Below are positions 16,832-26,449 of a DNA stretch of 56,300 nucleotides, in pieces. A program made the translations under genes and the position numbers. Position 1 is the first letter of the stretch. Every line of letters begins with the position of its first letter. Source of the DNA: an uncultured Alphaproteobacteria bacterium. GTDB lineage: Bacteria; Pseudomonadota; Alphaproteobacteria; CAAHEQ01; UBA3637. Where the stretch lies: contig CALXVS010000007.1 in NCBI GenBank assembly GCA_944392145.1, forward strand, positions 1 to 56,300, read 5' to 3'. The notes under the pieces are model-generated. The model saw nothing but the letters and a program-made list of their open reading frames with translations. It was not told the DNA's origin and did not search any database.

Positions 16832-17845
16832 TTATTTCACCACATTGTTTTGAATTGTTCCGGCCAAAAAGGTGCGGATGTTGTCAAACGATGTTTTTAA
16901 AATGCGGTTAATGGCATCAATAGAGTTAAACGCAATATGCGGGGTGGCAATCACGTTTTTGAATTGCAGGATTTTCAGGTTCATAGCCGAATCCAGTAAA
17001 AAGTCGTTATCCGTCATTTTATCGGGGGTGGAGACTTCATCATGCAGCAGGAAATCTTCGTTTTCCAACACGTCCAAACCGGCACCACCGACAATGCCTT
17101 GCCGCAGGGCTTGATACAAAGCTTGTGTATCAATTAAATCACCGCGGGCGGTGTTGATGATTAAAACGCCCGGTTTCATTTTGGCAAAAGCGGCTGCATT
17201 CAACATATGAAAGTTTTCGGGTGTTGAGGGCACATGCAAGGAAATCACGTCGGCTTGTTCGTAAATTTTACTGGGTGTGTCCACATACAGGTCTTTCAGT
17301 GCCGGTGTCGGATAGGGATCATACGCCAACACATTCATGCCGAATCCGCGGGCGATTTGAATCATGTGGCGGCCGATAGAGCCCGTGCCGATCACACCCA
17401 ATGTTTTCCCCATCAGATCAAATCCCATGTATTCACCTATGGCAATACGACTGTGCGCCATGTCGTTGTTGGCGATGATGATTTTGCGCGATAATGCCAA
17501 TAACAGGCCAAATGCAAACTCGGCCACCGTTGTTTCTCCGTAACATGGCACGTTTGTGACGGCAATGCCACGTTGTTTGCAATACGCTAAATCAATATGG
17601 TTAAAGCCTGTTGACCGGGTTGCAATCAGTTTTAAATGGGGGAACAAGTCCAATTTTTTGTTATCCACGCGTTCGGAATGAACAAACAGAGAAATGATTT
17701 CGGCATCTTGGAAGGCCTCTAACCGCTTATCGGGTGTGGCGTTGATTGATTCGTCAAAAAACACAAAGCGTGTTCCGTCAATCGGGTTTGCGGCCGCATA
17801 ATCGGTGAGTTCTTTGTCTGTATTAAAAAATAAAATAGGTTGCAT
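16832..17845 (-). CDS. D-lactate dehydrogenase-like D-2-hydroxyacid dehydrogenase
   Basis: A 337-residue NAD-dependent D-isomer-specific 2-hydroxyacid dehydrogenase. The NAD-binding fold starts at GKTLGVIGTGSIGRH (about 145-160) and the signature MKPGVLIINTARGDLID carries the catalytic Arg; Glu in GLDVLENEDF and His in ATPHIAFNS complete the active site. The string NVPCYGETTVAEFAFGLLLA is like that of fermentative D-lactate dehydrogenases (LdhA) rather than phosphoglycerate dehydrogenase, so pyruvate to D-lactate is the best guess. It is a single-gene unit next to the accD terminator. The exact 2-oxoacid substrate is not proven. Confidence 0.82.
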   Translation of the reverse strand: MQPILFFNTDKELTDYAAANPIDGTRFVFFDESINATPDKRLEAFQDAEIISLFVHSERVDNKKLDLFPHLKLIATRSTGFNHIDLAYCKQRGIAVTNVPCYGETTVAEFAFGLLLALSRKIIIANNDMAHSRIAIGEYMGFDLMGKTLGVIGTGSIGRHMIQIARGFGMNVLAYDPYPTPALKDLYVDTPSKIYEQADVISLHVPSTPENFHMLNAAAFAKMKPGVLIINTARGDLIDTQALYQALRQGIVGGAGLDVLENEDFLLHDEVSTPDKMTDNDFLLDSAMNLKILQFKNVIATPHIAFNSIDAINRILKTSFDNIRTFLAGTIQNNVVK

Positions 17846-17868
17846 GATGTTTCCTTTCTGTTATATCT

Positions 17869-17898
17869 TTTATATAAAAGGCCGACTTGAATTTTCAA
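17869..17898 (-). promoter_or_regulatory. Candidate promoter of the D-2-hydroxyacid dehydrogenase gene
   Basis: On the minus strand TTGAAA (17898-17893) and TATAAA (17874-17869) with 18 nt spacing. The -35 is inside the accD terminator stem. Confidence 0.4.
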
Positions 17899-17905
17899 GT
17901 CGGCT
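17880..17905 (-). terminator. accD terminator
   Basis: GCCGACTTGAA and TTCAAGTCGGC form a near-perfect palindrome 22 nt past the accD stop, followed by CTTTTAT on the minus strand. It ends the long atp-ihfB-accD unit. Confidence 0.75.
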
Positions 17906-17927
17906 AATGTCTTTTTTTTCTTTTTAT

Positions 17928-18773
17928 TTAAGGCATCAGTAAAAATAAAATTTGTGCCAACGTATCGTGCAGTTTGTCCCGCGCAACAACCTGATCAATC
18001 ATGCCGTGTTCCAACAGGTAATCAGCCTTTTGAAAGTTGTCGGGCAACTTTTCATGAATGGTTTGTTCAATCACACGCGCGCCGGCAAAACCGATGACGG
18101 CGCCGGGTTCGGCTAATGCCACATCTCCCAACATGGCAAACGAAGCCGTTACCCCCCCCGTTGTCGGGTTGGTTAGAACAACGATGTAAGGTAACCGTTT
18201 TGCCTTTAACTTTTTGACGGCAACGGTTGTGCGTGCCATTTGCATCAAGGATAAAATCCCCTCTTGCATGCGGGCGCCACCCGACGCCGGCACTAAAATA
18301 AGGGCCGCTTCCTGTAATAAGGCCAATTGAGCGGCGGTGATAATCGCTTCCCCCACCGCGGTGCCCATAGAACCGCCCATGAATGAGAAATCAAACACCG
18401 CGACGACCGCCGGTTTGCCGCCGATTGTGCCGTGGGCCACAACAATGGCATCCTCGTTTTTAGTTTTTTTGCGGGCGTCTTTTAACCGGTCACTGTATTT
18501 TTTAAGGTCAGCGAATTTTAAGGGATCCTCACGCCCTTTGGGCAATCGGATTAAGGTAAAATCCCCCGCGTCAAACAATAATTCCAACCGCTTTAACGGG
18601 GGCAGGCGAAAATGATGTGTGCAATAGGGGCATACAAAATTGCTTTTGGTGATTTCCTGATGAAACAACAAGGCACCACACCCCGGACAGCGATCCCAAT
18701 AATTATCGGGGATATCCTTTTGCAAATTGACCTTTTTAACGGTCGGACGGGTCAGACTTGTAATCCAATTCAT
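17928..18773 (-). CDS. accD: Acetyl-CoA carboxylase carboxyltransferase subunit beta
   Basis: A 281-residue AccD. The N-terminal zinc ribbon is complete (RCPGCGALL then FVCPYCTHHF, residues about 28-60). The carboxyltransferase core has SFMGGSMGTAVGEAI and PASGGARMQEG. With AccA it transfers CO2 from carboxybiotin to acetyl-CoA, making malonyl-CoA for fatty acid synthesis. It starts 21 nt after ihfB and no promoter is seen between them, so it is probably read from the ATPase operon. The Shine-Dalgarno site is poor (CCTTAAAAAAA before ATG). Confidence 0.96.
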   Translation of the reverse strand: MNWITSLTRPTVKKVNLQKDIPDNYWDRCPGCGALLFHQEITKSNFVCPYCTHHFRLPPLKRLELLFDAGDFTLIRLPKGREDPLKFADLKKYSDRLKDARKKTKNEDAIVVAHGTIGGKPAVVAVFDFSFMGGSMGTAVGEAIITAAQLALLQEAALILVPASGGARMQEGILSLMQMARTTVAVKKLKAKRLPYIVVLTNPTTGGVTASFAMLGDVALAEPGAVIGFAGARVIEQTIHEKLPDNFQKADYLLEHGMIDQVVARDKLHDTLAQILFLLMP

Positions 18774-18794
18774 TTTTTTTAAGGTTTTAAAAAA

Positions 18795-19073
18795 TTAACG
18801 GTTATTTAAAGCGTCTTGAATGTCTTTGCCGGCTTTGAAAAACGGCACTTTCTTTTCCGCGATAAACACAGGGGCACCGGTTTTGGGGTTGCGGGCTTTG
18901 CGGGCTTTGCGCGTGCGCACCGTCAAAATACCGAAACCGCGTAACTCTACACGGTTTCCTTCGGCCAACGCATTGACAATGTGATCAAAAATCGTTGACA
19001 CAACCCGTTCGGCATCGGCGTGTTTCAGACGGTTTTCTTCGGCCACTTTTTTAATTAATTCGGATTTAATCAT
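18795..19073 (-). CDS. ihfB: Integration host factor subunit beta / HU-family protein
   Basis: A 92-residue DNA-bending protein. The start MIKSELIKKVAEE, the arm GNRVELRGFGILTVR and RKARNPKTGAPV, and the end VPFFKAGKDIQDAL match IHF-beta better than HU. With IHF-alpha it would bend DNA at specific sites. The ATG overlaps the atpG stop (ATGA), so it is coupled to the ATPase operon. Being downstream of atpG is not usual for ihfB as far as I know. Confidence 0.9.
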   Translation of the reverse strand: MIKSELIKKVAEENRLKHADAERVVSTIFDHIVNALAEGNRVELRGFGILTVRTRKARKARNPKTGAPVFIAEKKVPFFKAGKDIQDALNNR

Positions 19074-20038
19074 ATCTTTTCCTTTCTGTTAGAATCAATA
19101 ACGGGTGTTTTACCCTTTTTTCGGTGTTTTGTCAAGAGGGGAGTGCGCCTTTTTGATGATTGTTTTGTTAAACTTTCGGCGCCCGAAACAATATCCGTTA
19201 ATTCATCGGTAATGGCGTTTTGACGGGCCTGTTGATAGGTTAGATTCAACGTTTCTAACGATTCGTCTATGTTTTGTTCGGCTTGCTGCATGTTCAACAT
19301 GCGGGTATAATGTTCGGCTGCCAATGAGGCCGTCAGTGTTCCCGCCACCGCAATGGTCAGGTATTCCCGACTGAACGCCGCCAATAAATCCGTTTTCGGC
19401 GCACTCATCATTGGTTGCATGCGACCGCCCCATTTGCGTTTTTTTAACGTATCAAACCACGTTCGTGACAGGGGCATTAACTGAATCACACGGGGGTGAA
19501 TGCGGGTGCCCGATTTTTCCTGATACGCTAAAAAGACGGCCTCGGCCTTATGCCCGGCGGTCAGTTCATCTGTTTTTAAAAGGATAGCCGCGGCCAGCGC
19601 GGGTAATTCCTTTATGTTGTTTGACGTAGCAAATACGGCAGTCGCCGAACGGGTGCGCCGATCCGTCAAAGCCAACCGGCGGCCGACACATACGGTATCC
19701 ACAGCGTTTAAGTCATAGCCATGTTCGCTTAAGAACCGATCGGCGGCTTTTAACACCTCGCGGTTAAAACGGCCGACAAGACCATTATCTGACCCGATAG
19801 CAATCAACACGGCGCGCCGTTTACCTGCCGGTGCGGGGGATAGGGCAGGCGGTTCCCATCCGGTGTTTAGGGCCAAGGCTAAAAAAGCATCTTCAAGCGT
19901 TTGTCCGTATTCTTTGGCCGATGCCAAGGCTTTTTCAAACGGGGGCACACTGACCGACGAAAGCATTTTCATCGTGCTGACAATGCCACGCAGGTCTGTG
20001 GTTGTTTTTATGCGTTTTGATACCTGTTGCAGCGTCAT
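19070..20038 (-). CDS. atpG: N-ATPase F1 gamma subunit
   Basis: A 322-residue gamma subunit. The N-terminal helix reads VSKRIKTTTDLRGIVSTMKM and the C-terminal helix LNLTYQQARQNAITDELTDI, as expected for the central shaft of F1. The middle part is divergent from H+-type gamma subunits, which fits the N-ATPase branch. A basic tail of about 35 residues follows the usual end. The stop overlaps ihfB and the start overlaps atpA, both by ATGA. Confidence 0.9.
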   Translation of the reverse strand: MTLQQVSKRIKTTTDLRGIVSTMKMLSSVSVPPFEKALASAKEYGQTLEDAFLALALNTGWEPPALSPAPAGKRRAVLIAIGSDNGLVGRFNREVLKAADRFLSEHGYDLNAVDTVCVGRRLALTDRRTRSATAVFATSNNIKELPALAAAILLKTDELTAGHKAEAVFLAYQEKSGTRIHPRVIQLMPLSRTWFDTLKKRKWGGRMQPMMSAPKTDLLAAFSREYLTIAVAGTLTASLAAEHYTRMLNMQQAEQNIDESLETLNLTYQQARQNAITDELTDIVSGAESLTKQSSKRRTPLLTKHRKKGKTPVIDSNRKEKI

Positions 20039-21561
20039 ACGGGTTCCGTTTGATAAAGGGGCGTTAAATCATCTTGCAGTGCCGTTAAAAAGGCCGTTGT
20101 TTGTTGGTCTGTCGGCACTTGTTTTTGCGTCACAATGGTATCAATCAAGTCGGGAAACCGATTGTGTAATAAGGCATCCGTACGGGTTTGCGCCTCTATG
20201 CTTTTATCGGCGGGAATGTCATCAAACAAACCGGCGTTCACCGCCGTCCAAACGGCAACCTGTGTTTCAACCGCCATGGGACGATATTGCATTTGCTGTA
20301 AGGCGGCACGAATGGCATGACCGCGTTTCAGGCGATCTTGTGTTTCAGAGTCCAGCTGTGTGCCGAATTTGGCAAAGGATTCAAGTTCTTCAAATTGTGC
20401 ATAAAACAATTTTAAGGGGCCGATTAACTTACGATAGGCCGGCAGTTGAGCGTCACCGCCGACACGGGACACCGACGGTCCCGTGTCAACAGCGGGCAAT
20501 ATACCCTTTTGATATGAGGTGAGCGAGAGGTATATTTGCCCGTCCGTGATGGAAATAATGTTGGTGGGAATATAGGCCGATATGTTGCCGGCCTCGGTCG
20601 TTACAATGGGCAAAGCCGTCAACGACCCGCCCCCGACATCAGGCCGCAAATGTGTGGCCCGTTCCAATAACCGTGAATGAATGTAAAAAATGTCACCCGG
20701 AAACGCTTCGCGCCCCGGGGGTGTGCGCAGTAACAGTGAAATTTGACGATACGCCCGTGCGTGTGCCGTTAAATCATCATAAACAATTAACACATCACGC
20801 CCCTGATACATAAAATATTCACCGATGGCCGTTGCGGCATAGGGGGCAATGTATTGCATGCCCGCTTCATCATCGCCGGTAGCCGCCATGACAATTGTGT
20901 TTTGCATGACGCCGTATTTTTTTAAATCGGCAATCACGCGTGCGATGCCGGCCGCCCGGGCACCGATGGAACAATAAATACACAAAACGCCGGTGTCTTT
21001 TTGATTGATAATAGTGTCAAGTGCCAACGCCGTTTTACCGGTTTGACGATCCCCTAAAATCAATTCCCGTTGCCCGCGGCCAATGGGGGTAAAGGCATCC
21101 ACAACTTTAATACCCGTTTGCAGGGGGGTATCCACCGGTGCGCGGTCCATAATCGGGGCGGCATCGGTTTCAATGCGGCGGCGTTCATCGGTGTTAAGGG
21201 GGCCCAGTTCATCCAACGGTGTGCCCAACGGGTCAATGACACGCCCCAAAAGCGCGTCACCCACGGGCACATCCAGCACGCGGTTTGTCCGCCGCACTTT
21301 ATCCCCCGCCTTTAAAGAATCAGGATTGCTTAAAAACACGACGCCGACCGAATCGGGTTTTAAGGTTTGAACCATGCCCATGACATTGTTTTTAAACAAT
21401 ACCAGTTCGTTCATCCGCACGTCTTTTAAACCCAATATTTCGGCCGTGCCGGCAGAAATAGACATGATTTCACTTAACGGCTCCACGCGCAGTGCCGGTG
21501 TTGCGGCTTTTAACGCTTCCGTGGTGGTTTTAAGAGCAGATTCAGCGGCTTTTTTCAACAT
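20035..21561 (-). CDS. atpA: N-ATPase F1 alpha subunit
   Basis: A 508-residue alpha subunit with P-loop GDRQTGKTALAL near residue 168 and the family string for the DELSEED-side region replaced by ELESFAKFGTQLD near 395. It forms the hexamer with beta and holds non-catalytic nucleotide sites. GGAGC precedes ATG 21561. It is followed by atpG with an ATGA overlap. The N-terminal about 25 residues (rich in Ala/Lys/Thr) do not match the delta-binding helix of common alpha subunits in an obvious way. Confidence 0.95.
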   Translation of the reverse strand: MLKKAAESALKTTTEALKAATPALRVEPLSEIMSISAGTAEILGLKDVRMNELVLFKNNVMGMVQTLKPDSVGVVFLSNPDSLKAGDKVRRTNRVLDVPVGDALLGRVIDPLGTPLDELGPLNTDERRRIETDAAPIMDRAPVDTPLQTGIKVVDAFTPIGRGQRELILGDRQTGKTALALDTIINQKDTGVLCIYCSIGARAAGIARVIADLKKYGVMQNTIVMAATGDDEAGMQYIAPYAATAIGEYFMYQGRDVLIVYDDLTAHARAYRQISLLLRTPPGREAFPGDIFYIHSRLLERATHLRPDVGGGSLTALPIVTTEAGNISAYIPTNIISITDGQIYLSLTSYQKGILPAVDTGPSVSRVGGDAQLPAYRKLIGPLKLFYAQFEELESFAKFGTQLDSETQDRLKRGHAIRAALQQMQYRPMAVETQVAVWTAVNAGLFDDIPADKSIEAQTRTDALLHNRFPDLIDTIVTQKQVPTDQQTTAFLTALQDDLTPLYQTEPV

Positions 21562-21575
21562 TAAAAGAGCTCCTT

Positions 21576-22346
21576 TTATTTGATTAACACCGTGGCCATT
21601 TGGTTTTTTAAACGCGTTTCAAACGTTTCAACGCATGCCTTTAAATGCCAGGCCACCGTCATATCACCGGCCCTTATTTCGGCGCCGGCCAATAACGTGG
21701 GATCTGTGTGCCAGTGCGCTTTTAAAGGGACGGCAAGCGTTAAAGTTTGTAACAAGGCATTTAAAAACGCCTCTTTCCCCGACTTGGTCAGGTTTTGCGC
21801 CGTGGTGATGTCAAGAGCCGGCACGGTTTGAATCACGTCTTTTAACCGCTTTTTTTCATCCGCGGGCAGGGCGCGCACTTGATTTAAAAAGACGTCTGTT
21901 GCTTTTTGGCGCATATCCGTATCGCATAATTTTTCTAAAATATCACCCGACAGGTGCAAGAAATTTTGAATCATAAAATCGCGCAGGCTGGTGTCAATCT
22001 CTGCCACACGGCGGTTTAAATCCGCCTGTGCCCGCTTATGCGCGGCGGTGATATCGGCTTTTACTTCGGCCGAAAGGGTTTCTTTCAAGCGGGCGGCTTC
22101 TTGCGCGGCGGCCTCTAATAACGCATTTTGTTGGTTTTTAAAGGCGGCACGTTCTTGGGTCAAGGCGTCTTTTTCGGCCTGCGCCGCTTGTGTGGCGGCG
22201 CGGGCATTTGCTATTTGATGCGCGATATATTGTTGCCGTTTTTCAACAGCCGTCAAAACGGGCTTGTATAAAAACTTTTTTAACAAGACCATTAAAATAA
22301 ACAGATTCACAATCTGTGCGCAAAAGGTGACCCAACTGAACCCCAC
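21576..22346 (-). CDS. atpF: N-ATPase b subunit with delta-like C-terminal domain
   Basis: A 256-residue protein. Residues 1-25 form one membrane helix (TFCAQIVNLFILMVLLKKFL), residues about 35-130 a long Ala/Gln/Lys-rich coiled coil (the peripheral stalk), and the last 100 residues resemble the delta subunit C-terminus (LLAGAEIRAGDMTVAWHL). This fusion-like layout is that of N-ATPase AtpF and explains why no atpH gene is present. The start is GTG 22346 with AAAGGAG at the right distance; no better ATG exists near it. Confidence 0.9.
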   Translation of the reverse strand: MGFSWVTFCAQIVNLFILMVLLKKFLYKPVLTAVEKRQQYIAHQIANARAATQAAQAEKDALTQERAAFKNQQNALLEAAAQEAARLKETLSAEVKADITAAHKRAQADLNRRVAEIDTSLRDFMIQNFLHLSGDILEKLCDTDMRQKATDVFLNQVRALPADEKKRLKDVIQTVPALDITTAQNLTKSGKEAFLNALLQTLTLAVPLKAHWHTDPTLLAGAEIRAGDMTVAWHLKACVETFETRLKNQMATVLIK

Positions 22347-22373
22347 GGGACAAAACTCCTTTACCGGACAACC

Positions 22374-22652
22374 CTATTTTGCGGCCGCTTCAACGGCATA
22401 GTTCCAAAACGGATTGAAATACAAAATCAACACCGTGATAACGAATGAATAAATCGCGGTAGATTCAATCATCGCCATAGACACGAACAGTGTGCGGGTG
22501 ATGGTGCCGGCTTCATCGGGTTGTTGCGCCATCGCGCGCAGACCTTGTGCGGCGGCGTTTCCTTCCCCGATACCCGATCCCAAACCGCCCAGTGCGATAC
22601 ATAATCCCGCCGCAAAGACGGACATACCGCCGATAAAAGTAATTGCATCCAT
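22374..22652 (-). CDS. atpE: N-ATPase c subunit with sodium-type ligands
   Basis: A 92-residue two-helix proteolipid. Helix 1 has GSGIGEGNAAAQ with Glu30, helix 2 has MIESTAIY with Glu63, Ser64, Thr65 and Tyr68, and the loop has QQPD. The EST..Y set is the sodium-binding signature known from Na+-translocating ATPases, and a second Glu in helix 1 is a mark of N-ATPase c subunits. ATG 22652 is chosen because AAGGAG lies 6-7 nt upstream; the longer frame has no site. It follows atpB closely. Confidence 0.93.
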   Translation of the reverse strand: MDAITFIGGMSVFAAGLCIALGGLGSGIGEGNAAAQGLRAMAQQPDEAGTITRTLFVSMAMIESTAIYSFVITVLILYFNPFWNYAVEAAAK

Positions 22653-22653
22653 T

Positions 22654-23358
22654 TTAATTCTCCTTTCCTTGTGATAAAAACGGGTCAACAAACGGTTCGG
22701 CGGGTGTAACCGCCGATACATAGACAATGGCGAGTAAAGCGAAAATATAGGCTTGAATCATGCCGGTGACAAGACCCAAAATCTGCATCGGCAACGGCAA
22801 TAAAAACGGTGTCAGCATCATTAAGACCGATGCGATAATCGTGCCCGACAACATGTTGCCGTATAAACGCACTGCCAACGAAAACGTGGATGAAAAATCA
22901 CTTAAAATATTCAGCGGTGTCAGAATGGGGGTCGGTTCTACATATTTTTTTAAATACCGCTTAATACCGGCGTTTTTAATGCCGTAATAGGGCATGGCAC
23001 AAAACACGCACAGTGCAAATGCCGCCGTGGTGGATAATGAACTTGTCGGCGGGCGAAACCATGGGATAACGGTTAACAGATTGCTGATCCCGATAAACAG
23101 GAAAAACGTGCCGATGATGGGCAGGTATTTCATCGGGTTATCACCGCTGACTTCTTTAATTTGGGTGCGAATGGTGACGACAATCATTTCCAAGGCTGTT
23201 TGAAACAACGAAACGCGCGGTGTGGTTTTAAGGGTGCGGGTCGCCGCCCATGAGGCCCCGACCAAAAGCGCCATTACCACCCATGACCACACCAACGTGG
23301 CATTGATAGGCCAACCGAACATGGAAAACACGATGATGTCATCTAAATTATCAATCAT
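22654..23358 (-). CDS. atpB: N-ATPase a subunit
   Basis: A 234-residue membrane protein with five or six helices. The essential Arg is in FSLAVRLYGNMLSG near residue 165. It forms the ion half-channels next to the c ring. The N-terminus FGWPINATLVWSWVVM is typical of the family. It overlaps atpR by ATGA and precedes atpE by 1 nt. Confidence 0.93.
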   Translation of the reverse strand: MIDNLDDIIVFSMFGWPINATLVWSWVVMALLVGASWAATRTLKTTPRVSLFQTALEMIVVTIRTQIKEVSGDNPMKYLPIIGTFFLFIGISNLLTVIPWFRPPTSSLSTTAAFALCVFCAMPYYGIKNAGIKRYLKKYVEPTPILTPLNILSDFSSTFSLAVRLYGNMLSGTIIASVLMMLTPFLLPLPMQILGLVTGMIQAYIFALLAIVYVSAVTPAEPFVDPFLSQGKEN

Positions 23359-23669
23359 GCATCCGTTCCCTTAATGTTTTTTAAGTGTTGTTTAACACCC
23401 CGTAAACACACAATGCGTGTGATGATAAAGCCCGCGATGACAAGTAAAAAACGCCCTGCCTCGTTTTGTGCGGCATAAAGCGCGATGAAAATCAGCATAA
23501 AAATGCGCACTGCTGCCGATACAAACAAAAATACGCCGCGCCGTTTTATACGGAGGAGTATTTTAAGACTGTGCCACAACATCAGGTAATACAAAATCCC
23601 CATCATCATGCCGATTAAAAGCAATCCGCCCGCCATAGGGACGGTTAAATGCGTGGTTAAGAGTTGCAT
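23355..23669 (-). CDS. atpR: N-ATPase accessory subunit AtpR
   Basis: A 104-residue protein with three hydrophobic helices. The pattern GMMMGILYYLMLW, an Arg in the second helix (SAAVRIFMLIF) and GFIITR in the third match AtpR of N-ATPases. AtpR is thought to help assemble or stabilise the c ring; the Arg may pair with a Glu of subunit c. The start overlaps atpQ by 13 nt. Confidence 0.85.
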   Translation of the reverse strand: MQLLTTHLTVPMAGGLLLIGMMMGILYYLMLWHSLKILLRIKRRGVFLFVSAAVRIFMLIFIALYAAQNEAGRFLLVIAGFIITRIVCLRGVKQHLKNIKGTDA

Positions 23670-24008
23670 GCTGACCCCCGTTGGTTGGTATGTGTGTTCT
23701 TATCCGTGTCTTTTGCCTTTTGTTTTTCGGGGGCGGATACCGTCCCTTCTTTTTTCAGCCAACGATTGGCATTATAAATCCCCGCTAAAAAACCGATTAA
23801 AATTAAATTCAGCGTCCAGGAAAGATGCAAAACAGGAAATCTGTTATCCATAAAACGCCCCAAAAATACCCCCAACAAGACAGGGACGGAGACATGCCAC
23901 CCATACACACCCAATACCGCGGCGTTAAAGGTGATAACGCGTTTGGGGCGGTCACGCAGCCGATCGGCCTTTTGAATTAACAGGCGTTCTTGTTTTTTTT
24001 CCAATGCG

Positions 24009-24022
<14 letters not shown>
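23657..24022 (-). CDS. atpQ: N-ATPase accessory subunit AtpQ (AtpI-like)
   Basis: A 121-residue protein with a basic N-terminal segment and two membrane helices (SVPVLLGVFLGRFMD and LNLILIGFLAGIYNANRW). It fits the AtpI-like AtpQ protein that lies between atpC and atpR in N-ATPase operons and may take part in Mg2+ uptake or assembly. It overlaps atpC by 14 nt and atpR by 13 nt. Function is from family knowledge. Confidence 0.85.
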
Positions 24023-25812
<1,790 letters not shown>

Positions 25813-25837
25813 TTATTCAATTCCGTCACTTGATGTT

Positions 25838-25866
25838 GTTATAAGTTTTTTTTGTGGGGGCGTCAA
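25838..25866 (-). promoter_or_regulatory. N-ATPase operon promoter
   Basis: On the minus strand TTGACG (25866-25861) and TATAAC (25843-25838) are 17 nt apart, about 35 nt before the atpD ATG. Confidence 0.7.
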
Positions 25867-25922
25867 GCAAAAAAAATCTCTTTTAAAAACAGAAAACCGC
25901 GGGGAAAGGGCATAAAACAATC

Positions 25923-25951
25923 TTGACAAAAAAGGGATTTAAAGGTAAAAT
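25923..25951 (+). promoter_or_regulatory. AbiE operon promoter
   Basis: TTGACA at 25923-25928 and TAAAAT at 25946-25951, 17 nt apart, followed by AAGGAGAGG before ATG 25994. I saw no clear inverted repeat that could be an operator. Confidence 0.8.
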
Positions 25952-25993
25952 AAATACAATTTTGTCAGAAAATCAAGCAAGGAGAGGATACCC

Positions 25994-26449
25994 ATGATGA
26001 CGGCAGAGGCATTTTACCAGGATGTGCGCGGGGCTTTGGCGCGTTTGTATCCCGGCGCGTATTTGACGTCGTGGAGTGGGGCCGAATGGCACGGCTTAAC
26101 GGCGTCGTTTTCCCGCGATTATGTGTTGTTTTCCCCTTTGTTTGAAAAGGATGACACCCGGCGGCATTACAATCAATTGGTTTCGCTTAAAAAAATACCG
26201 ATGGCGGCAAAAGTCGGGTTGATTCAGGTTGACTCACCCGCGGGCGGGTTTACCGTGGCCGACGTGCACCGCACGGTGGTGGATATGTTGTATGATCCGG
26301 TTTTGGCCGGTGGGGATGAAATAATAGACGAAGTGTGGGATAATTATCTTGCCCTGCCAAATGCCGATACGAACACGTTGTGCCGCTATGCCGCAGCATG
26401 TGGTATGCCGGCCGTTTTGACGGCGTTAAAAGAAAGGTTGGGCGTATGA
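25994..26449 (+). CDS. AbiEi-like antitoxin lacking the N-terminal DNA-binding domain
   Basis: A 151-residue protein that fits the C-terminal antitoxin domain of AbiEi (type IV system). Signs are AYLTSWSGAEWHGLT near residue 22, the central VADVHRTVVDMLYDP with AGGDEIIDEVWDNYL near 90-115, and a final LKERLGV. Known AbiEi proteins are longer and begin with a winged-helix domain that binds their own promoter; that part is absent, and the promoter sits just upstream, so no hidden N-terminus can be added. The stop overlaps the first toxin by ATGA. By inference it neutralises toxins but may not repress transcription itself. The alternative is an AbiEi-like protein with another role. Confidence 0.75.
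   Translation: MMTAEAFYQDVRGALARLYPGAYLTSWSGAEWHGLTASFSRDYVLFSPLFEKDDTRRHYNQLVSLKKIPMAAKVGLIQVDSPAGGFTVADVHRTVVDMLYDPVLAGGDEIIDEVWDNYLALPNADTNTLCRYAAACGMPAVLTALKERLGV

Noticed and set aside
16832-17845. Phosphoglycerate dehydrogenase (SerA)
   Set aside because: No ACT or C-terminal regulatory domain, and the NVPCYGETTVAEF region is like D-lactate dehydrogenase.
22374-22652. Proton-type c subunit
   Set aside because: The Ser-Thr after the essential Glu and the Tyr three residues on, plus a second Glu in helix 1, fit sodium-type N-ATPase instead.
26380-26445. Longer start for AbiEii copy 1
   Set aside because: The extra 22 codons overlap the antitoxin in another frame and lack a ribosome site; ATG 26446 makes the usual ATGA coupling.
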